Source of the DNA: Berberis thunbergii
Taxonomy: Eukaryota; Streptophyta; Magnoliopsida; Ranunculales; Berberidaceae
NCBI GenBank assembly: GCA_003290165.1
Contig: QNQO01009173.1
Span: forward strand, 1 to 64,000
Length of the DNA: 64,000 nucleotides
Direction of reading: 5' to 3'
The notes below the pieces were generated by a model that saw only the letters and a list, made by a program, of their open reading frames with translations, was not told the DNA's origin and searched no databases. Positions 11,756 through 24,800 of the stretch are shown here, piece by piece. Numbering within the stretch: position 1 is the first letter of the stretch; each line of letters starts with the position of its first letter. A program made the position numbers and the translations under genes.

Positions 11756-12656
11756 TTTTTTATTCTTGTACTAATTTGCATATTTTGGATGTAAACTAAA
11801 ATAATTAGGAGTAAAATTTAATAGTTTAATTTAAATATTGGATCTAAGCCAAAATGAGTTTTATTGGGATATCTAAGGAATTATTTTCTACAGGTGGCGT
11901 GTGAAATGGATCCAGGGAGAGTTATAGAGAATGGGTAAACATCTTGGATATGACACTGCATTTGTTGTTTTATTTGTTTTGTGTTAATTGTACTATGTTG
12001 TTTGTTTTTGCTTTTGGGTTGTTCTTCCGTTTCATTCATGAAACATTTACTCGGAAAAATCTTCAATGTTTTTATTCGCTAGTAATGTTTTTAGAGAATG
12101 AGAAGAGAAAAAAGTGGGTTTTGGCAGTCCCTCTCCTCAAAACGTGTTGGTTTTGGCTTTATTTTTATTTTACCCACCGGCTCTCTCTCACTTAAAAACG
12201 TGCCTAAGAGCCTTCCAAGGCGCTAGGTTTTTGCGTTCTAGATTGATTGTAAAAAATATATCAAAAGAAGAAGAAGAAAGATATATCGAAACTCAACAAT
12301 TCTAGCCAGTCACGTTTGTTGGTCTTTTTTGAATTTTTTTTACACTTTTACCTCTTTATAGATAGTGCTTGTGGTTGTGTTTTAAAGAGAATGAGTAAAA
12401 AGTGTTAAAAAAAAGTTAAAAAAAAACTAGCTAAACTTACTCATCAAAATACTAAACAACCAAGTTTAACAACTCGAATGACATGGCATAAAGATATATT
12501 TATAAATAAGACTGGTATCAAACATCTGTTGAAAAACTGTCTCAAAATAGAAGAGAAACAATTGTTTTGGTTTTCCAAAGACATGTATAATGTATTCATA
12601 AGCTAGAGACATTGGCTAAGTTGGAAGCCAATTAAAGTGGGTAGAAACTTGAAATC
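11756..12656. other. Intergenic, nothing recognised
   Basis: AT-rich, with short chance open frames only. No domain, splice structure or repeat boundary was found. Confidence 0.35.
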
Positions 12657-12659
12657 TAA

Positions 12660-12977
12660 TGGTGTGTTTGGTTGCATGAAATCTTATGTCATGAAAATTT
12701 ATGAGAGAATCCCTACATTTTAGGTTAAATTGATGTATCACTCCACATCCATCATTTGATTTTGTGATCAATAGTGGGAATGAAAGTCTCATGAACATGA
12801 GAATCACATGCCTTGGGGGACCAAGGAGTGAGATTTTCATGTTCATGGGACTTTTATTCCCACCATTGATCACAAAATCAAATGGTAGATGTGAAGTGAT
12901 ATATCAATTTAGCCTAAAATATAGAGATTCTCTCATGAATTTTCATAGCATAAAATTCCATGCAACCAAACACACCC
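12660..12977. mobile_element. Tourist-like (PIF/Harbinger) MITE, near-perfect fold-back
   Basis: The 318-bp element is one long palindrome. TGGTGTGTTTGGTTGCATG at the left is mirrored by CATGCAACCAAACACACCC at the right, and the arms stay complementary almost to the centre (around CCTTGGGGGACCAAGG, 12811-12826). TAA occurs immediately on both sides (12657-12659 and 12978-12980), the PIF/Harbinger target duplication. Open frames on both strands are mirror images of each other and are not genes. Transcripts would form a long hairpin. Confidence 0.8.
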
Positions 12978-13093
12978 TAAGTTTTAACGGGAAAAAAAAT
13001 AGTTTTGCACATGGATTCAATTTCGGGGTCCAAACCTGCTAATCATGGGGTTCAAACTCTCAAGCTTGTACTTAGCATATTACTTGTTTCGAA

Positions 13094-14646
13094 TAGGGGT
13101 GGGCAAACGGGTCGAGGAACCGCGGATCCAAACCGAACCGAACCGTTTTACGGTTTGGTTCCGGTTCCTATTTTTTTTTTAAACGGTTCGGTTTCGACCC
13201 GTTTCGAACCGAATAAATATACCCAACTTAAATATCTCATCCCCAACCCATTACTTAAGAGTTAAGACTTAAGACTTAAGAGGAGAGGAATCTTATCTCC
13301 TGACTCCTCTGTCTCTCTGTCTCTGTCTCTTGGTCTCTGTCTCTCTAATCTCTATGGAAGAAATGAAGAATGGAGAGGAGAAGAGAGGAGACGTGAAGAA
13401 GAAGTAGCAGCAGCAGAGACACCAAGCAGCGACACCAAGAACTCAAGAAGAGGAGGAGCATCTGTCTCTCTGTCTCTGTCTCGGTCTCTGTCTCTCTAAT
13501 CTCTATGGAAGAAATGAAGAATGGAGAGGAGAAGAGAGGAGACGTGAAGAAGAAGTAGCAGCAGCAGCGACACCAAGAACTCAAGAAGAGGAGGAGCAGA
13601 AGAAAAGGAAGAGGCGAGCCTCGAGAGGTTTCAAGAAGATGTCTCCCTCTCCCTCATATGAGGGGACCTCTCTTTCATGACTCAGACGATTGGAGACTTG
13701 GAGTTCTCCCTCTCCTCTCTCTCTCGGTCTCTGTCTCGAGAAGATGTCTCAAGAAGAAGCCAGTCAAGCCACAGATCTCCTCTCTCTCGGTCTCTGTCTC
13801 GAGAAGAAGGAGCAGAAGATCTCCTCCATGAAGGAGCAGGAGATCTCCTCTCTCTCGCCTCCTCCTCCACTCCAGCTTCAACCTCAAAGCATCGCCCCCG
13901 CCAAGACTCCGTCCACGGTCCACCACTATCAACCAGGTAAGCTTCTTCTTCTTTCTAGTTTTTTTTTCTTCTTCGATCTGTGGATCTATGAGCAAATCAA
14001 CCGATCCACCCTTTCTTCTTCTTCTTTTTCTTCTTCTTCTTCTGTGAATGAAAAACCTCTGCGCAAATGGACCACCATGACTGGCCGGCCATCTCTCCCC
14101 TTTTGTCCCCCTCTACATGCAATTTTTTTCTGTGAGAAAGGAAACTAAAATTATTGCTGTGAAATGGTTGTTTATCTCTGACTCCTCTGTCTCTACATGC
14201 AATAATTTAGGGTTCTCATTTAGGAAAGTGTATTGCTATAGTAATGGTTGTTTGTTTGTTGCTTGATTGGTGCAGTCAGGAGGGGATGAGATCGACCACA
14301 TATTGAAGAAGAATATGCAAGGACTGTTATTTTAAGTTAGGAAATGTTTCAATTTCTGTAATGTGTGAATTTTTTTTTTCCTGTTCTTGATTGGATCTTC
14401 TGGATGAATATGAATATATGATGCATCAATTTTTGTATGATATTGATCTATATGAATATGAATCGTATGAATATGATTGGAACCGTTTGGAACTGTAGGA
14501 ACCGAACCGTTCTAAACGGTTCGAGTTAGGTTCGGTTCCAATTATCAAAATGAAGGGAACCGAACCGAACCGGATCCGTTACAATGCAAACGGTTCGAGT
14601 TAGGTTCCTTCAAATTTGGAACCGATCCGAACCGTGCCCACCCCTA
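13094..14646. mobile_element. hAT derivative, 1.55 kb, perfect 8-bp TSD
   Basis: Termini TAGGGGTGGGCAAACGG and, reversed, TAGGGGTGGGCACGGTTCGG. The flanks are identical: GTTTCGAA at 13086-13093 and 14647-14654. Subterminal regions are full of AACCGAACCG-type words in both orientations. The interior holds a CT-rich leader-like region with a tandem duplication (roughly 13312-13470 repeated at 13460-13600), CTGTCTCT microsatellite and a donor-like CCAG/GTAAGCTT near 13935. I see no transposase domain. Long open frames across 13345-14148 are low-complexity by-products of these repeats. Confidence 0.85.
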
Positions 14647-14654
14647 GTTTCGAA

Positions 14655-15096
14655 TGTAAAAACCTAAGTCCAAACTTGGAATAAGATTTCTACTTTTTTA
14701 TTTTTCGAGTTTTCAATATAGATTTTTTGTAAATAAAAAATATAATTTAAAAAAATATATATGTTTTGAAATTTTAATGAAATAATCATAAACAAAGTTT
14801 ATGAGAATATTTCATTTATAAAAATGTTGATTGAGGTACAAAGCAATTTTTTTAATTCCTTAATCCCTCCCACTTGAGATGCCACCTGACATAAGACCCA
14901 ATGACCTAGTGATACCATTCACCACTGTTCAACCAATGAGCCATCACAACTTTAACAGGTATAAAGCAAGTGAAAAAAGGAAGTTATTAACAAAATGTTC
15001 TTGAGATGTTAAAATATAAGATTATGCAGAAATCTGATGTCGTATCCAGTTTTTCATCATCATTTTTATTGATATAAAGGTCTGTGAATCCTTAAA
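14655..15096. other. Spacer between hAT derivative and copia element
   Basis: AT-rich, no recognisable feature. Confidence 0.35.
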
Positions 15097-15101
15097 AATG
15101 T

Positions 15102-15769
15102 TGTTGGGACAAATACCAATAAAACAATACTAAGAAAATAATCTAAAGCAATAATAAACGAGACACAAGGATTTATGTGGAAAACCCTTCAATGTGAGGG
15201 GAAAAACCACGGGGCAAATGCGAGATAATCCACTAATCAAATAAGAAGAAGTACAATAACTTCTCAAATTTTTTGCCCAATGCTTGAGTAATACAAGGAG
15301 TAAATAACACGGGTTACCTCACAGCAAATTAACCCAAAAGCTCCTTCAACTTCTTCTACCAAATCAATCGACAAAACGAAGTTGATATCGCATCCATGCA
15401 TCACACTTTGTCGCACAAAATCGCGCCCAAAGAATCAGAAGTCACCGTCCATGCGCACACAGTCGCACCAAACACCAAAGAAAATACTATGTTTTCTGTT
15501 GCTTGTTCACGCAACAGCTTATCTGAAAACACTATGAATAAATAAATTCTGTTTTATGCACCTATTTATATTTGTTTGCAGCCGCCCAACATCGCCTCAA
15601 ATAAAACTTTGTTTCTATTTAATTAACCAGTTGTCAACTCATTCCTTATTCAAAACAAAAACAAAGTTTTTGTTTCTTATTGAATTTTTTTTCCTTATTC
15701 AACCAAACTTGAAATTATGTTTGATTAATTACCAAAGTTTGATCCACCCTAATGGGCTGGACTTCAACA
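15102..15769 (-). repeat. 3' LTR of the copia element
   Basis: 668 bp starting TG and ending CA. It aligns along its length with the 19857-20525 copy, with substitutions roughly every 10-20 bp in the part I compared. The insertion is therefore not recent. It is the 3' LTR because the element reads on the minus strand and the polypurine tract lies just inside it. Confidence 0.9.
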
Positions 15770-15815
15770 AATCTCCCCCTTCATACCATTAGGGAAGAAT
15801 CACCGCCTAATTATA

Positions 15816-18800
15816 TTAGGTCATTCCAATGAGTTCTCTACAGAACTCATGTTTTCCTTTTGGAACTACTTTTGTCATCATGTCGAAAGGATTTTCACTA
15901 GTATAAATCTTTGCAACCTGGAAACATTTTTTCTCAAGCACATCACGTATCCAGTGGTAACGTGTATCAATATGCTTGGTAAGTCCATGGTATGTGGCAT
16001 TCTTACTCAACTCAATAGCACTCTGACTATCACAATGCACCACATACTTATTCTGATTCACACCCAGCTCCTTGAGCAATTTTTTCAACCATAACATTTC
16101 CTTCCCTGCTTCATTAATGACAATATACTCGACTTCAGTAGTTGACAAAGCAACACACTTTTACAATCTAGACTGCCAAGCTACAGCTCCCCCTGCAAAA
16201 GTGAAAACATAACCTGAAGTCGATCTCTTTTTGTTTAAATCACCTGCAAAATCTGCATCTGTGTACCCTTCTAATATAACTCCCGAATTACCAAAGCTTA
16301 AACTAAGCTTTGAAGTACCTTTCAAATATCTCATAATCCATTTAATTGCAGCCCAATATTCTTTTCCTGGATTTTCTGAATACCTACTCACAACACCAAC
16401 TGCTTGAGCAATATCTGGTCTTGTACAAACCATAGCATACATCAAACACCCTACAGCAGAGGAGTATGGAATACCTGACATATGCTTATTTTCTTCATCA
16501 GTACGAGGAGATAACTTGGCACTTAACTTGAAGTGATTAGCAAGTGGAGTACTCACGGGCTTAACATCATTCATGTTGAACATTTCAAGTACTTTTTCAA
16601 CATACTTTTCTTGTGACAACCACAACTTCTTAATTTTTATGTCACGTGTAATCTTCATCCCTAGGATGTGTTGAGCTGGCCCCAAGTCTTTCATATCAAA
16701 AGAGCTAAACAAATCTTTTTTCAACCTGCTAATCATATCAACATATTTTTCAATAATTAGCATATCATCAATATAAATCAAGAGATTAATGAAGCTATCA
16801 AGCGAAAAATATCTGACATAAACACAATAGTATAGAAGTGTTCTCTTGCAGCCATGTCCTACCATAAAGAAGTCAAACTTCTTATACCACTGTCTCGGAG
16901 TCTGTTTCAATCCATAAAGGTTTTTCTTCAATCTGCAAACCATATGTTATTTCCCTTTCACTTCAAAATCCTCTGGTTGTGCCATGTAAATTTTTTCATG
17001 CAAATCCTCATGAAGAAATGCATTTTTAACATCCAACTGCTCAATCTCAATATCCAGGCTAGCTACAAAGCTTAACACCACTCTAATGGATGTCATCTTC
17101 AACACGGGTGAGAATATTTCATCAAAATCTATCCCCTTCTTTTGTGCAAAGCCTTTTACCACTAACCGAGCTTTATGCTTCACATTCTTTCCATCACCAT
17201 CATTTTTCAATTTGTACACTCATTTGTTCTTCAAATGTTTTCTACCTTTTGGAATCTCAACTAAATCATAAGTACCATTCTTATGCAATGAGCTCATCTC
17301 TTCTTGCATAACTTTCATCTAGCTATCTTTATCTTTATGATCTAGTAATTCTTGAAAATTTTCTAGTTCATCTTCTTCTATAAGGAAAACATACTCATCA
17401 TTGGGGTACCTCTTTGAAGGTTGACGCTCTCTGGTAGACTTTCTTAATTGAGGCTCTACTATTTATTGTTGAAGGGGTTGCTCTTAATGCGCAGTCTCAT
17501 CTGTTTCTACATGATCATCATTAACAACTTCATTTTCTGGCATATGATCACCAATTATATCATCTGGCATCTCTCCCCCATTTTCAACATGCGACAAAGG
17601 AGGATGAAGTGGTGTAAGATATGCTACTTCATTATTTATCTTCATGGGCTTTTCAATTTTCTCAAAATCTGCAATGATATGATCTTCACAAAATACCACG
17701 TCTTTGCTTCTAATAATTTTATTTTTCTCAGGATCCCATAATCTATAGCCAAACTTCTCATCTCCATAACCAATGAAAATACATGGAGATGTCTTTTCAT
17801 CAAGTTTTAATTTCTTCTCCTTCGGTACATGAACAAATGTTTTACAGCCAAATACCTTCAGATGAGAGTATGAACTATTATTCCTCTCCACACTCTTTCT
17901 GAAATGTCACCATCTAAAGGAAATGAAAAAGACATGTTGATGAGATAAAAAGTTGTACTAGCAGCTTCAGACCAGAACTCTTTTGGCAATTTAGTCATGC
18001 GAAGCATGCATCTCACATTTTCTACAATAGTCCGGTTCATTCTTTCTGCTACCCCATTATGCTATGGAGTGCCAGGAACTGTCTTTTTATGCCGCATACC
18101 AAGCTTACTACAATAAGCTTTAAATTCTTTTGATGTGTACTCGCCACCATTATCACTACGGAGACGCTTCAAAACTCTACTTGTTTCTCTTTCAACCTTG
18201 GCATGAAACTACTGGAATAGCTGAAAAACCTGGTCCTTAGATCTGAAAAAATATATCCACACCTTTCTTGATGCATCATCAATAAATGTCAAGAAATATC
18301 TATTACCACCAAGAGAATCTACTTCAGTGGGACCACAAACATCAGTGTAAACCAAATCTAACAAGCCATGTTTTCTTTTTGATGATCTACGAAATGCAAC
18401 TCTATGATGTTTACCAAATAAATAATAATCACAGGGGTTAAGAGGAGTGCCTTTCAAGGAGGGAATTAATTTCTTATTTTCAAAGAGTTGCATACCTTTC
18501 TCACTCATGTGTGCAAGTCGCCTATGCCACAAGTTTGTAGAAGAACCATCTTCAGCTGCATTCAAACCAGTCTTACACAATTTCACCTGAGTTTTGCATA
18601 GTGTGCAACACGCCTTACCCTTTGCCACAACAAGTGAACCTTTGGTAAGCTTCCATGCACCATTACCAAAATAATTAATATACCCTTGTTTATCCAAAAT
18701 AAGTCCAGAAATCAGTTTCAGACGAAGATCAGGAACATGACGTACATCTTTCAAAGTCAACGTGCACCCCGTATTAGTCTGGACACACACATCACCTATT

Positions 18801-19738
18801 CCCATTATTTTTAGAGTTGCTAGTGTTTCCCATCTTCACACTGCCAAAATCTTCTGTTCTATAAGTAGTGAAATAGTCTTTCCTTGGGGTTGCATGATAA
18901 GATGCACCAGTGTCAATAATCCATTCGCTTCCTTCATTTGCAAATGCAAATATTCCCCTTCTCCATACAAAAGAGCCACGGGTTCATCAGTAACAGCAGT
19001 TGTAGCTTCTTTACTATCACCGTTCTTCATTTTTCCCTCTTTCAAATCTCTTTTGTAACTATAACATTGTTTTCTGAAATGACCTGGTTTACCACAATAA
19101 TGACATTTAAAACTTCTATCTCTTGACTTTGATCTCCCTCTTGACTTATCACGGTTCTTATCATAACCATGAAATTTCTTATATTTTTCTCCCCCCCTGT
19201 TTTCAGTCACAAGTACTTGGGAATAATTAGTACCGTCAGACTTCCTTCTAGTCTCTTCGTTAAATAAACTACCGGTAACCAACTCCGTGGTAAGCTATCC
19301 ATTCGGTGCCGGATTACTAACTGACACTATCAATGTTTTCCAACTATCTGGTAATGAGCTAAGAAGTAATAGTGCTTACATTTCATCATCTAACACTATC
19401 TACATGTTGGACAACTGATTCACCACACTTTGCACCTCATTCAAGTGCTTAGTAATAGTACTACATTCCTTGAATTTCAAGTTCACTAACTTCCTGATCA
19501 AAAAGGCCTTGTTTGTAGCGATTTTCCTTTCATATAAATTCTGGAGTTTGGTCCAAAAAGCATGTGCAGACGTCTCAGCTGACACATGATGAAATACTGA
19601 ATCATTTAACCATTGTTTGATGTGACCAATAGCCTTTCTGTTTAATTTCTTCCACTTTTCTTCTGACATATCCTTGGGTTTAACTGCATCTCCCTCAATT
19701 GGATGGTACAAATCCTTACAGTATAATATGTCTTTCAT
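15816..19738 (-). pseudogene. copia gag-pol polyprotein, broken by stops and frameshifts
   Basis: The single polyprotein is split into at least eight open pieces. Gag core: 19738-19400. Zinc knuckle: CHYCGKPGHFRKQC in 19282-18836. Protease: IDTGASYHATP near 18920. Pre-integrase and integrase core: HRRLAHMSEKG and DVCGPTEVDSLGG in 18805-18209, then the C-terminal part in 18040-17484. Reverse transcriptase: 17219-16161, with LDVKNAFLHEDL, LYGLKQTPRQW and a YIDDML catalytic box. RNase H end: 16148-15816, with a STTEVEY motif. Intact elements encode one protein of about 1300 residues. The interruptions mean this copy cannot make it, although the protein motifs themselves remain well preserved. 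Confidence 0.9.
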
Positions 19739-19856
19739 CTTGACTTTTCAAATGACATAGTTTGAGCCATTAAGGCTAATCATTCTTGTATTGTTGTTAT
19801 TCTCCATGTCAACACTCTTAATTGACAATCTCTCAACAATTGCTTTGATATCACTT

Positions 19857-20525
19857 TGTTGGGACAAATACCAATAAGACAATACCAAGGAAATAATCTA
19901 AAGCAATAATAAATTAGACACCAAGATTTACGTGGAAAACCCTTCAATGTGAAGGAAAAAAACACGAGGCAAATGCGAGAGAATCCACTAATCAAATAAG
20001 AAGAAGTACAATAACTTCTCAAGCTTTTGGCCCAAAGCTTGAGTAATACAAGGAGTAAATAACACGGGTTACCTCACATCAAATTAACCCAAAAACTCCT
20101 TCAACTTATTCTACCGAATCAATCGACAAAACTAAGTTGATATCGCATCCATGCGTCACACTTTGTCGCACAAAATCGCGCCCAAAGAATCAGACACAAA
20201 GTCACCATCCACACGCACACAGCCGCACCAAACACCAAAGAGAATACTATGTTCTCTGTTGCTTATTCACGCAGCAGCTTCTCTGATAACACTATGAATA
20301 AAACCCTATTTATGTACCTATTTATACTTGTTTGTAGCCGCCCAACACCACCTCAAATAGAACTTGGTTTCTATTTAATTAACCAGCTGCCAACTCATTT
20401 CTTATTCATGACAAAACTTTGTTTTTGCTTCTCATTGAAAACTTTTTTCATTATTCAACCAAACTTCAAATTATGTTTGATTAATTACCAAAATTGAATC
20501 CACCCTAATGGGATGGACCTCAACA
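19857..20525 (-). repeat. 5' LTR of the copia element
   Basis: 669 bp, TG...CA ends, homologous to 15102-15769. As the upstream LTR of a minus-strand element it would carry the promoter. Immediately inside lies the degenerate tRNA-Met primer-binding site. Confidence 0.9.
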
Positions 20526-20530
20526 AATGT

Positions 20531-21899
20531 GGCATGTGATTCACTAAATTAACGATGACGGTAAGAGATAAAGGATCGAAGAAAAATGAAAAGAATGTAA
20601 GAAGTGGTGAGGATTGTTGAGAGTTTGGCACCAGGATATATCTCAAAAATGGTCATTTGTGAGATATAGAAAAGGATTGACTTGCATTTGCAATGTAAAA
20701 CATAAAGTTGAGAAAAAATAAGAAGTGATTTTTTGAAAAAAATCTATTTAGCCTGGTCCTTGTGTCTGGTTAGTGCTTGGGGAGGGTGTCCAGTACATTG
20801 ATTGCCAACTCTACTCCTCTTTTCATGGGTTTGGAGAAGATGAAGAGAGAAGGGTAAAGTTGACACTCACGTGTTGAACTCCCCTCAGACACTAACCCCC
20901 CCCCCCCCCCCCCCCCCCACCAGAAAGGTTCGTGATTTTTACAAGGGAGAAAATGAAGAGTTGGACTTGACTTGTGAAGTCGGATAAGTTAGCAAAAAGA
21001 TAAGTCTGCAAAATATTTTGAACAGAATCAAAAGTTGTAGGTGTAGAACAGAGTTTAATTATAATGACATTAAGGAAGACTGCCAACTAAAGGCATTTTG
21101 CATAGTTAGTTTCAAAAATGAAGAGACTACGAGGAAATGACCTTCTATACAAAGTGTTGCTAATGGTGTAGAGCCAGTTCTAGTTAGCTTATCTCAAGCT
21201 CACGGAAGCTGCAACCATCAGCTCAAACTCGTTATATTCAAATGAGAAATTTCCGCGAAGGTGATAGTGATAGCAAATAGATATACATGTAGATTTCCTA
21301 CCATTGACGAAAGGAGATGAGATAGATTCAGTTCATTAAGGTTGTTGCGCGTTTTCTACCCCATCCTCGCATCTAGAAGAAAGATATTTGCAATCGGGTA
21401 ACAACGTATATTCTGCTTGGAAACTTCTTTGTGCAAGAATGGTCTTCATTTTCAAGTATCCATGGTAAACTTGAACTGTGAACAGTTTTTTGCGAGTTTT
21501 TGAATTCGTCGTCTATGGTTACAGCTTCCTTAAAGGATGAATCTACAACTGATTATAAAATACATCAAGGTTGCGGCAAACATTAATATCTATTATGCTC
21601 TTATAATTATTTTGTTCTACAAACAACGAGTGTACAAGAAAAATAAAAATATCATCAAAAGAATAAAATTGGAACTCTACTTATATTACAAAAAAAAAAG
21701 GGGGAGGCAAATACAAAGGTGTGCTTCCTATTCAAATTATGTACAAGACTTGCAACAAACGTTTACACTAAATCCAAGGGATATATCTATCGATAACAAT
21801 CTTCAATCACTACTTTGGGATTACGAGTCCAATGTGCTGCAGGGCTAATCAACACTGTAAGTTGAGGGATAAAACATTGTTGACTTCCCAGGTTCACTC
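20531..21899. other. Spacer with a 23-base C homopolymer, including the CAMTA4 3' flank
   Basis: No gene is supported. A pure run of 23 C lies at 20896-20918, G-rich on the minus strand. The last few hundred bases before 21900 are expected to hold the 3' untranslated region of the minus-strand CAMTA gene. Confidence 0.5.
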
Positions 21900-24800
21900 C
21901 TATGCAAACAAGTACAATTCGTCGTTCTCATCTTCCATGTTGTCAATGTTTCCTTGAGAAGTTGATCCTGTTTCGCTTGAGATAATATGTGATTCTTCCT
22001 GCAGAAGATTCACCAAAAAATTAATCAATCGGTGTAAACTTTTAAGCAAATGGTAAGAGAATGATAAAGGAAACTACTTTTTTTTTATTTTATGAAACCT
22101 AATGAATTCAGCAACCAGATTAAAAGCATCCCAAAAACACATCTTCCATATGATGCCTTATTTGCCAAAAAATAAAAAGTGAACTCCACATGGAGCTTGT
22201 TTCCAACATAGTATCTCAAAGTACCTATTTACCTTAGCTTTTCGGTAACCTTCAAGCATGCGCCTGTATTGCTGGCGTGCACCAGGAGACTCAACCATGG
22301 AAAGAACTTGTGAAACAGCCTTCTCAATAGCCACATCAACTTTTTGTTTCCTGAACACCTTGAGGATGTCCTCATCTTCAGTATCATCAAGTGGCTCTGA
22401 CTCATGCCGGAATCCCCGTAAACCGGCTCCTCTACGCCGCCACCGCAATACGACTTTATCTAGAATACCAACAGCCCAAAGAAAAACAAACTTTTTCCTG
22501 ACTTGATGACCACGCACATGAGCCTGCCAAAACATGGAGAGATCATTCCAAATCAATTTGTTCCATCAAAGGGTTCAACTTCATATTTCAGCCCCAAATC
22601 AGGAAATGGATCAAGTAATAATACATCCTTGCGAAATATATTCCAAAACTCTTGCACAGAACTTCTAATTTCTAAACAGACACCTCTATTCGATTTATAA
22701 AATATCAAAAATACTGGTGTACAACATAGTTGGACATTGGAGCATTCACGATCAGTAGCAATAGATATGTAGAAGGTTTAAAGGAGAAAGCAGCATCCTT
22801 CTGAAATGGTAGGTGTTCTCCCTTTTCGACCTTGATCACAAAATGTGGAACTCTATTACTGACTAATAATAAACAGTGTTTACGGATGGGATTTTGATTC
22901 TGAAGAAAGTAAAGGTGAATGGTCACTGCAAATGGGCAAAGATGTGATCTGGTTTCAGAGTACAACATCAATAGATTGTTTGTAAGGTGATACTGCACAT
23001 TACTTAAGTAAATACCTGAACAATATTCAGAAACATTACGAATAATCCAAATTAGGTGATATACCTGTATCTTTACTACTTTATGTCTCATGGATAAAAA
23101 GTCCTTACGCCCTTTCCAGCCACGGTATTTCTTCTGAATTGACAAAGCTGCATTATCTAACTTGTGATCGCGTTGGTTGCGGAAGGCAAACCTTGATGCA
23201 GCTGAAAGCCCATGAATCTCATGTGAAGCAATACCATACTCGTCACAACTAGTACTAGCAGCCTCTTTCTGTTGCCTTCTCCTAAAAGAATGTGCACGAA
23301 AGGCAGACTGTATGCGTGCAGCAGCTTGAGCAGCGTTTCGGACTGCAGCCAAGGAATCTCTGAGTGAAAGTTGGTCCTCAGTAGATCCAAGGCTTTTATT
23401 TGAAATGCTCTCAACAGTTCTCTCAGCCTCCACGGCTGCAGACCCTTTAGAAATTTCACTTTCTGCCAGTTTAAGGGACGACAAGTGGCTGGTAAGTGCC
23501 AGCTCCGACAAATAGCCTGCTAATCCTTTATGCCCACTGGCAGCAGCAATCAATCCTGGGGTTTTACCTGCTGGATCTTGTGGAGTTGGATCTGTAACTG
23601 CCAAAGCTGACGCACCAGCAGCTATAAGTGAAGCAACCATTTTCTCTCTGTGACCATGTAAAATTGAAGTCCAAAATCAAAAGGGGCTCATTGAAAAGTT
23701 AATCATTTGAATTTTAATACAGTAGGGAGAATTTTTTTGAAGCAACTTCTCTTATCACATCGGCAGTATACTTATTGGCCAGACAAGAGATATGATAGGT
23801 TTGAAGAAGGCCAGAAACACCCATTCAATCGCATTGGATGTTAGCATACAAGGCTTCTCGGTGAAGATAAACATCCACAACATAGACATCCCACTCAGTG
23901 TGGGATTTTGGATGCCTATTTTATAAAACTAGGATTTACAATTATGTGATCAGGTTAAACATTCAGACTGGAATCTTAGATTTCTGATCTTAGTCTATGA
24001 ACATACAGTCTTAGCATATGTTCTGCATACTAGTTTCACAAGATGCAATAAAATTTATAAAAAATAAAAATTAATGTTCAAACCTGGAACATAAAGAGGC
24101 ATTTTACTCACCTTCCAAAACATGCAGCCCAATGAAGGGCGGTCCATCCATTAACATCACGGAAGTTTACGCTGACCCCAGAATGAAGAATTGGGTTTAA
24201 GGCCCACTCAAAGCCCAATCCACCTACCATGTGTATCATGCCTTGCTCTTTCCTTGAGAGAGAACAACCTGGCGTGTCTCCTTCCTGATTCTTGGACATA
24301 AGCCACTGCTGCATCTTCTCTTTTAGAAGTTCTTGCAGAAGCCAATCCATAGTACTGTATGGAGTCACACTGCCAGCTAAAAGCTCCTCGATGATATGTC
24401 CCCAGATTTCTTCATCTATCTTTGACTTTCTTGATCCACTGGATCCTAATTGAACATTATCTCTACCATGAACCACTGTGTCTGTAATGAGCATCTGTGC
24501 AAATCTGACAAGCAACAACAATTCTTCCGTACTTTTTCTGGGCTCCGTTTCATGTGAATTGTAATAGCCATGACTGCTTGGCTTAATAAGGTACTCAAAC
24601 TCTCTTACTTCACTACATGATTCCCTGTTGCCAGATGTAATACAGAGAGTAACCTTTCCAGGAACATTTGGAGGAGCCTGGCAACGAAAAACACCTTCTT
24701 GAATGATTTCTACAGGAACTTCAATGTCACCAAACATACATGCCCATGCACATTCTGAAGGATCACACAGAAAAGATCCAGTAATGATGACCTGCATGGA

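Larger units (their letters stand above)
15102..20525 (-). mobile_element. Ty1/copia LTR retrotransposon, complete but mutated
   Basis: Two LTRs (15102-15769 and 19857-20525) each begin TGTTGGGAC and end TTCAACA or CTCAACA. They enclose a minus-strand gag-pol in copia order: gag, protease, integrase, reverse transcriptase, RNase H. AATGT flanks both ends (15097-15101, 20526-20530), a perfect 5-bp target duplication. The primer-binding site beside the 5' LTR (about 19845-19856) reads GTGATATCAAAGC on the minus strand, a degraded match to the initiator-Met tRNA site TGGTATCAGAGC. An AG-rich polypurine tract (AGGGGGAGATT) abuts the 3' LTR at 15770-15780. The 5424-bp length and Tnt1-like protein pattern suggest the Tork-type lineage. 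Confidence 0.92.

Noticed and set aside
12616..13042. Two opposing frames of 85 and 92 residues
   Set aside because: They are mirror images across the palindromic MITE at 12660-12977, so they are by-products of the inverted repeat.
13345..14148. Several open frames up to 152 residues
   Set aside because: They lie inside a hAT derivative, arise from CTCTGTCTCT and GAAGAAGAAG repeats, and overlap on both strands.
20892..21086. Minus-strand frame ending in a polyglycine tract
   Set aside because: The glycines are the C23 homopolymer, and the rest has no protein character.
23157..23459. 100-residue minus-strand frame overlapping CAMTA4 exon 10
   Set aside because: It is a shifted-frame shadow of the exon encoding the IQ motifs.
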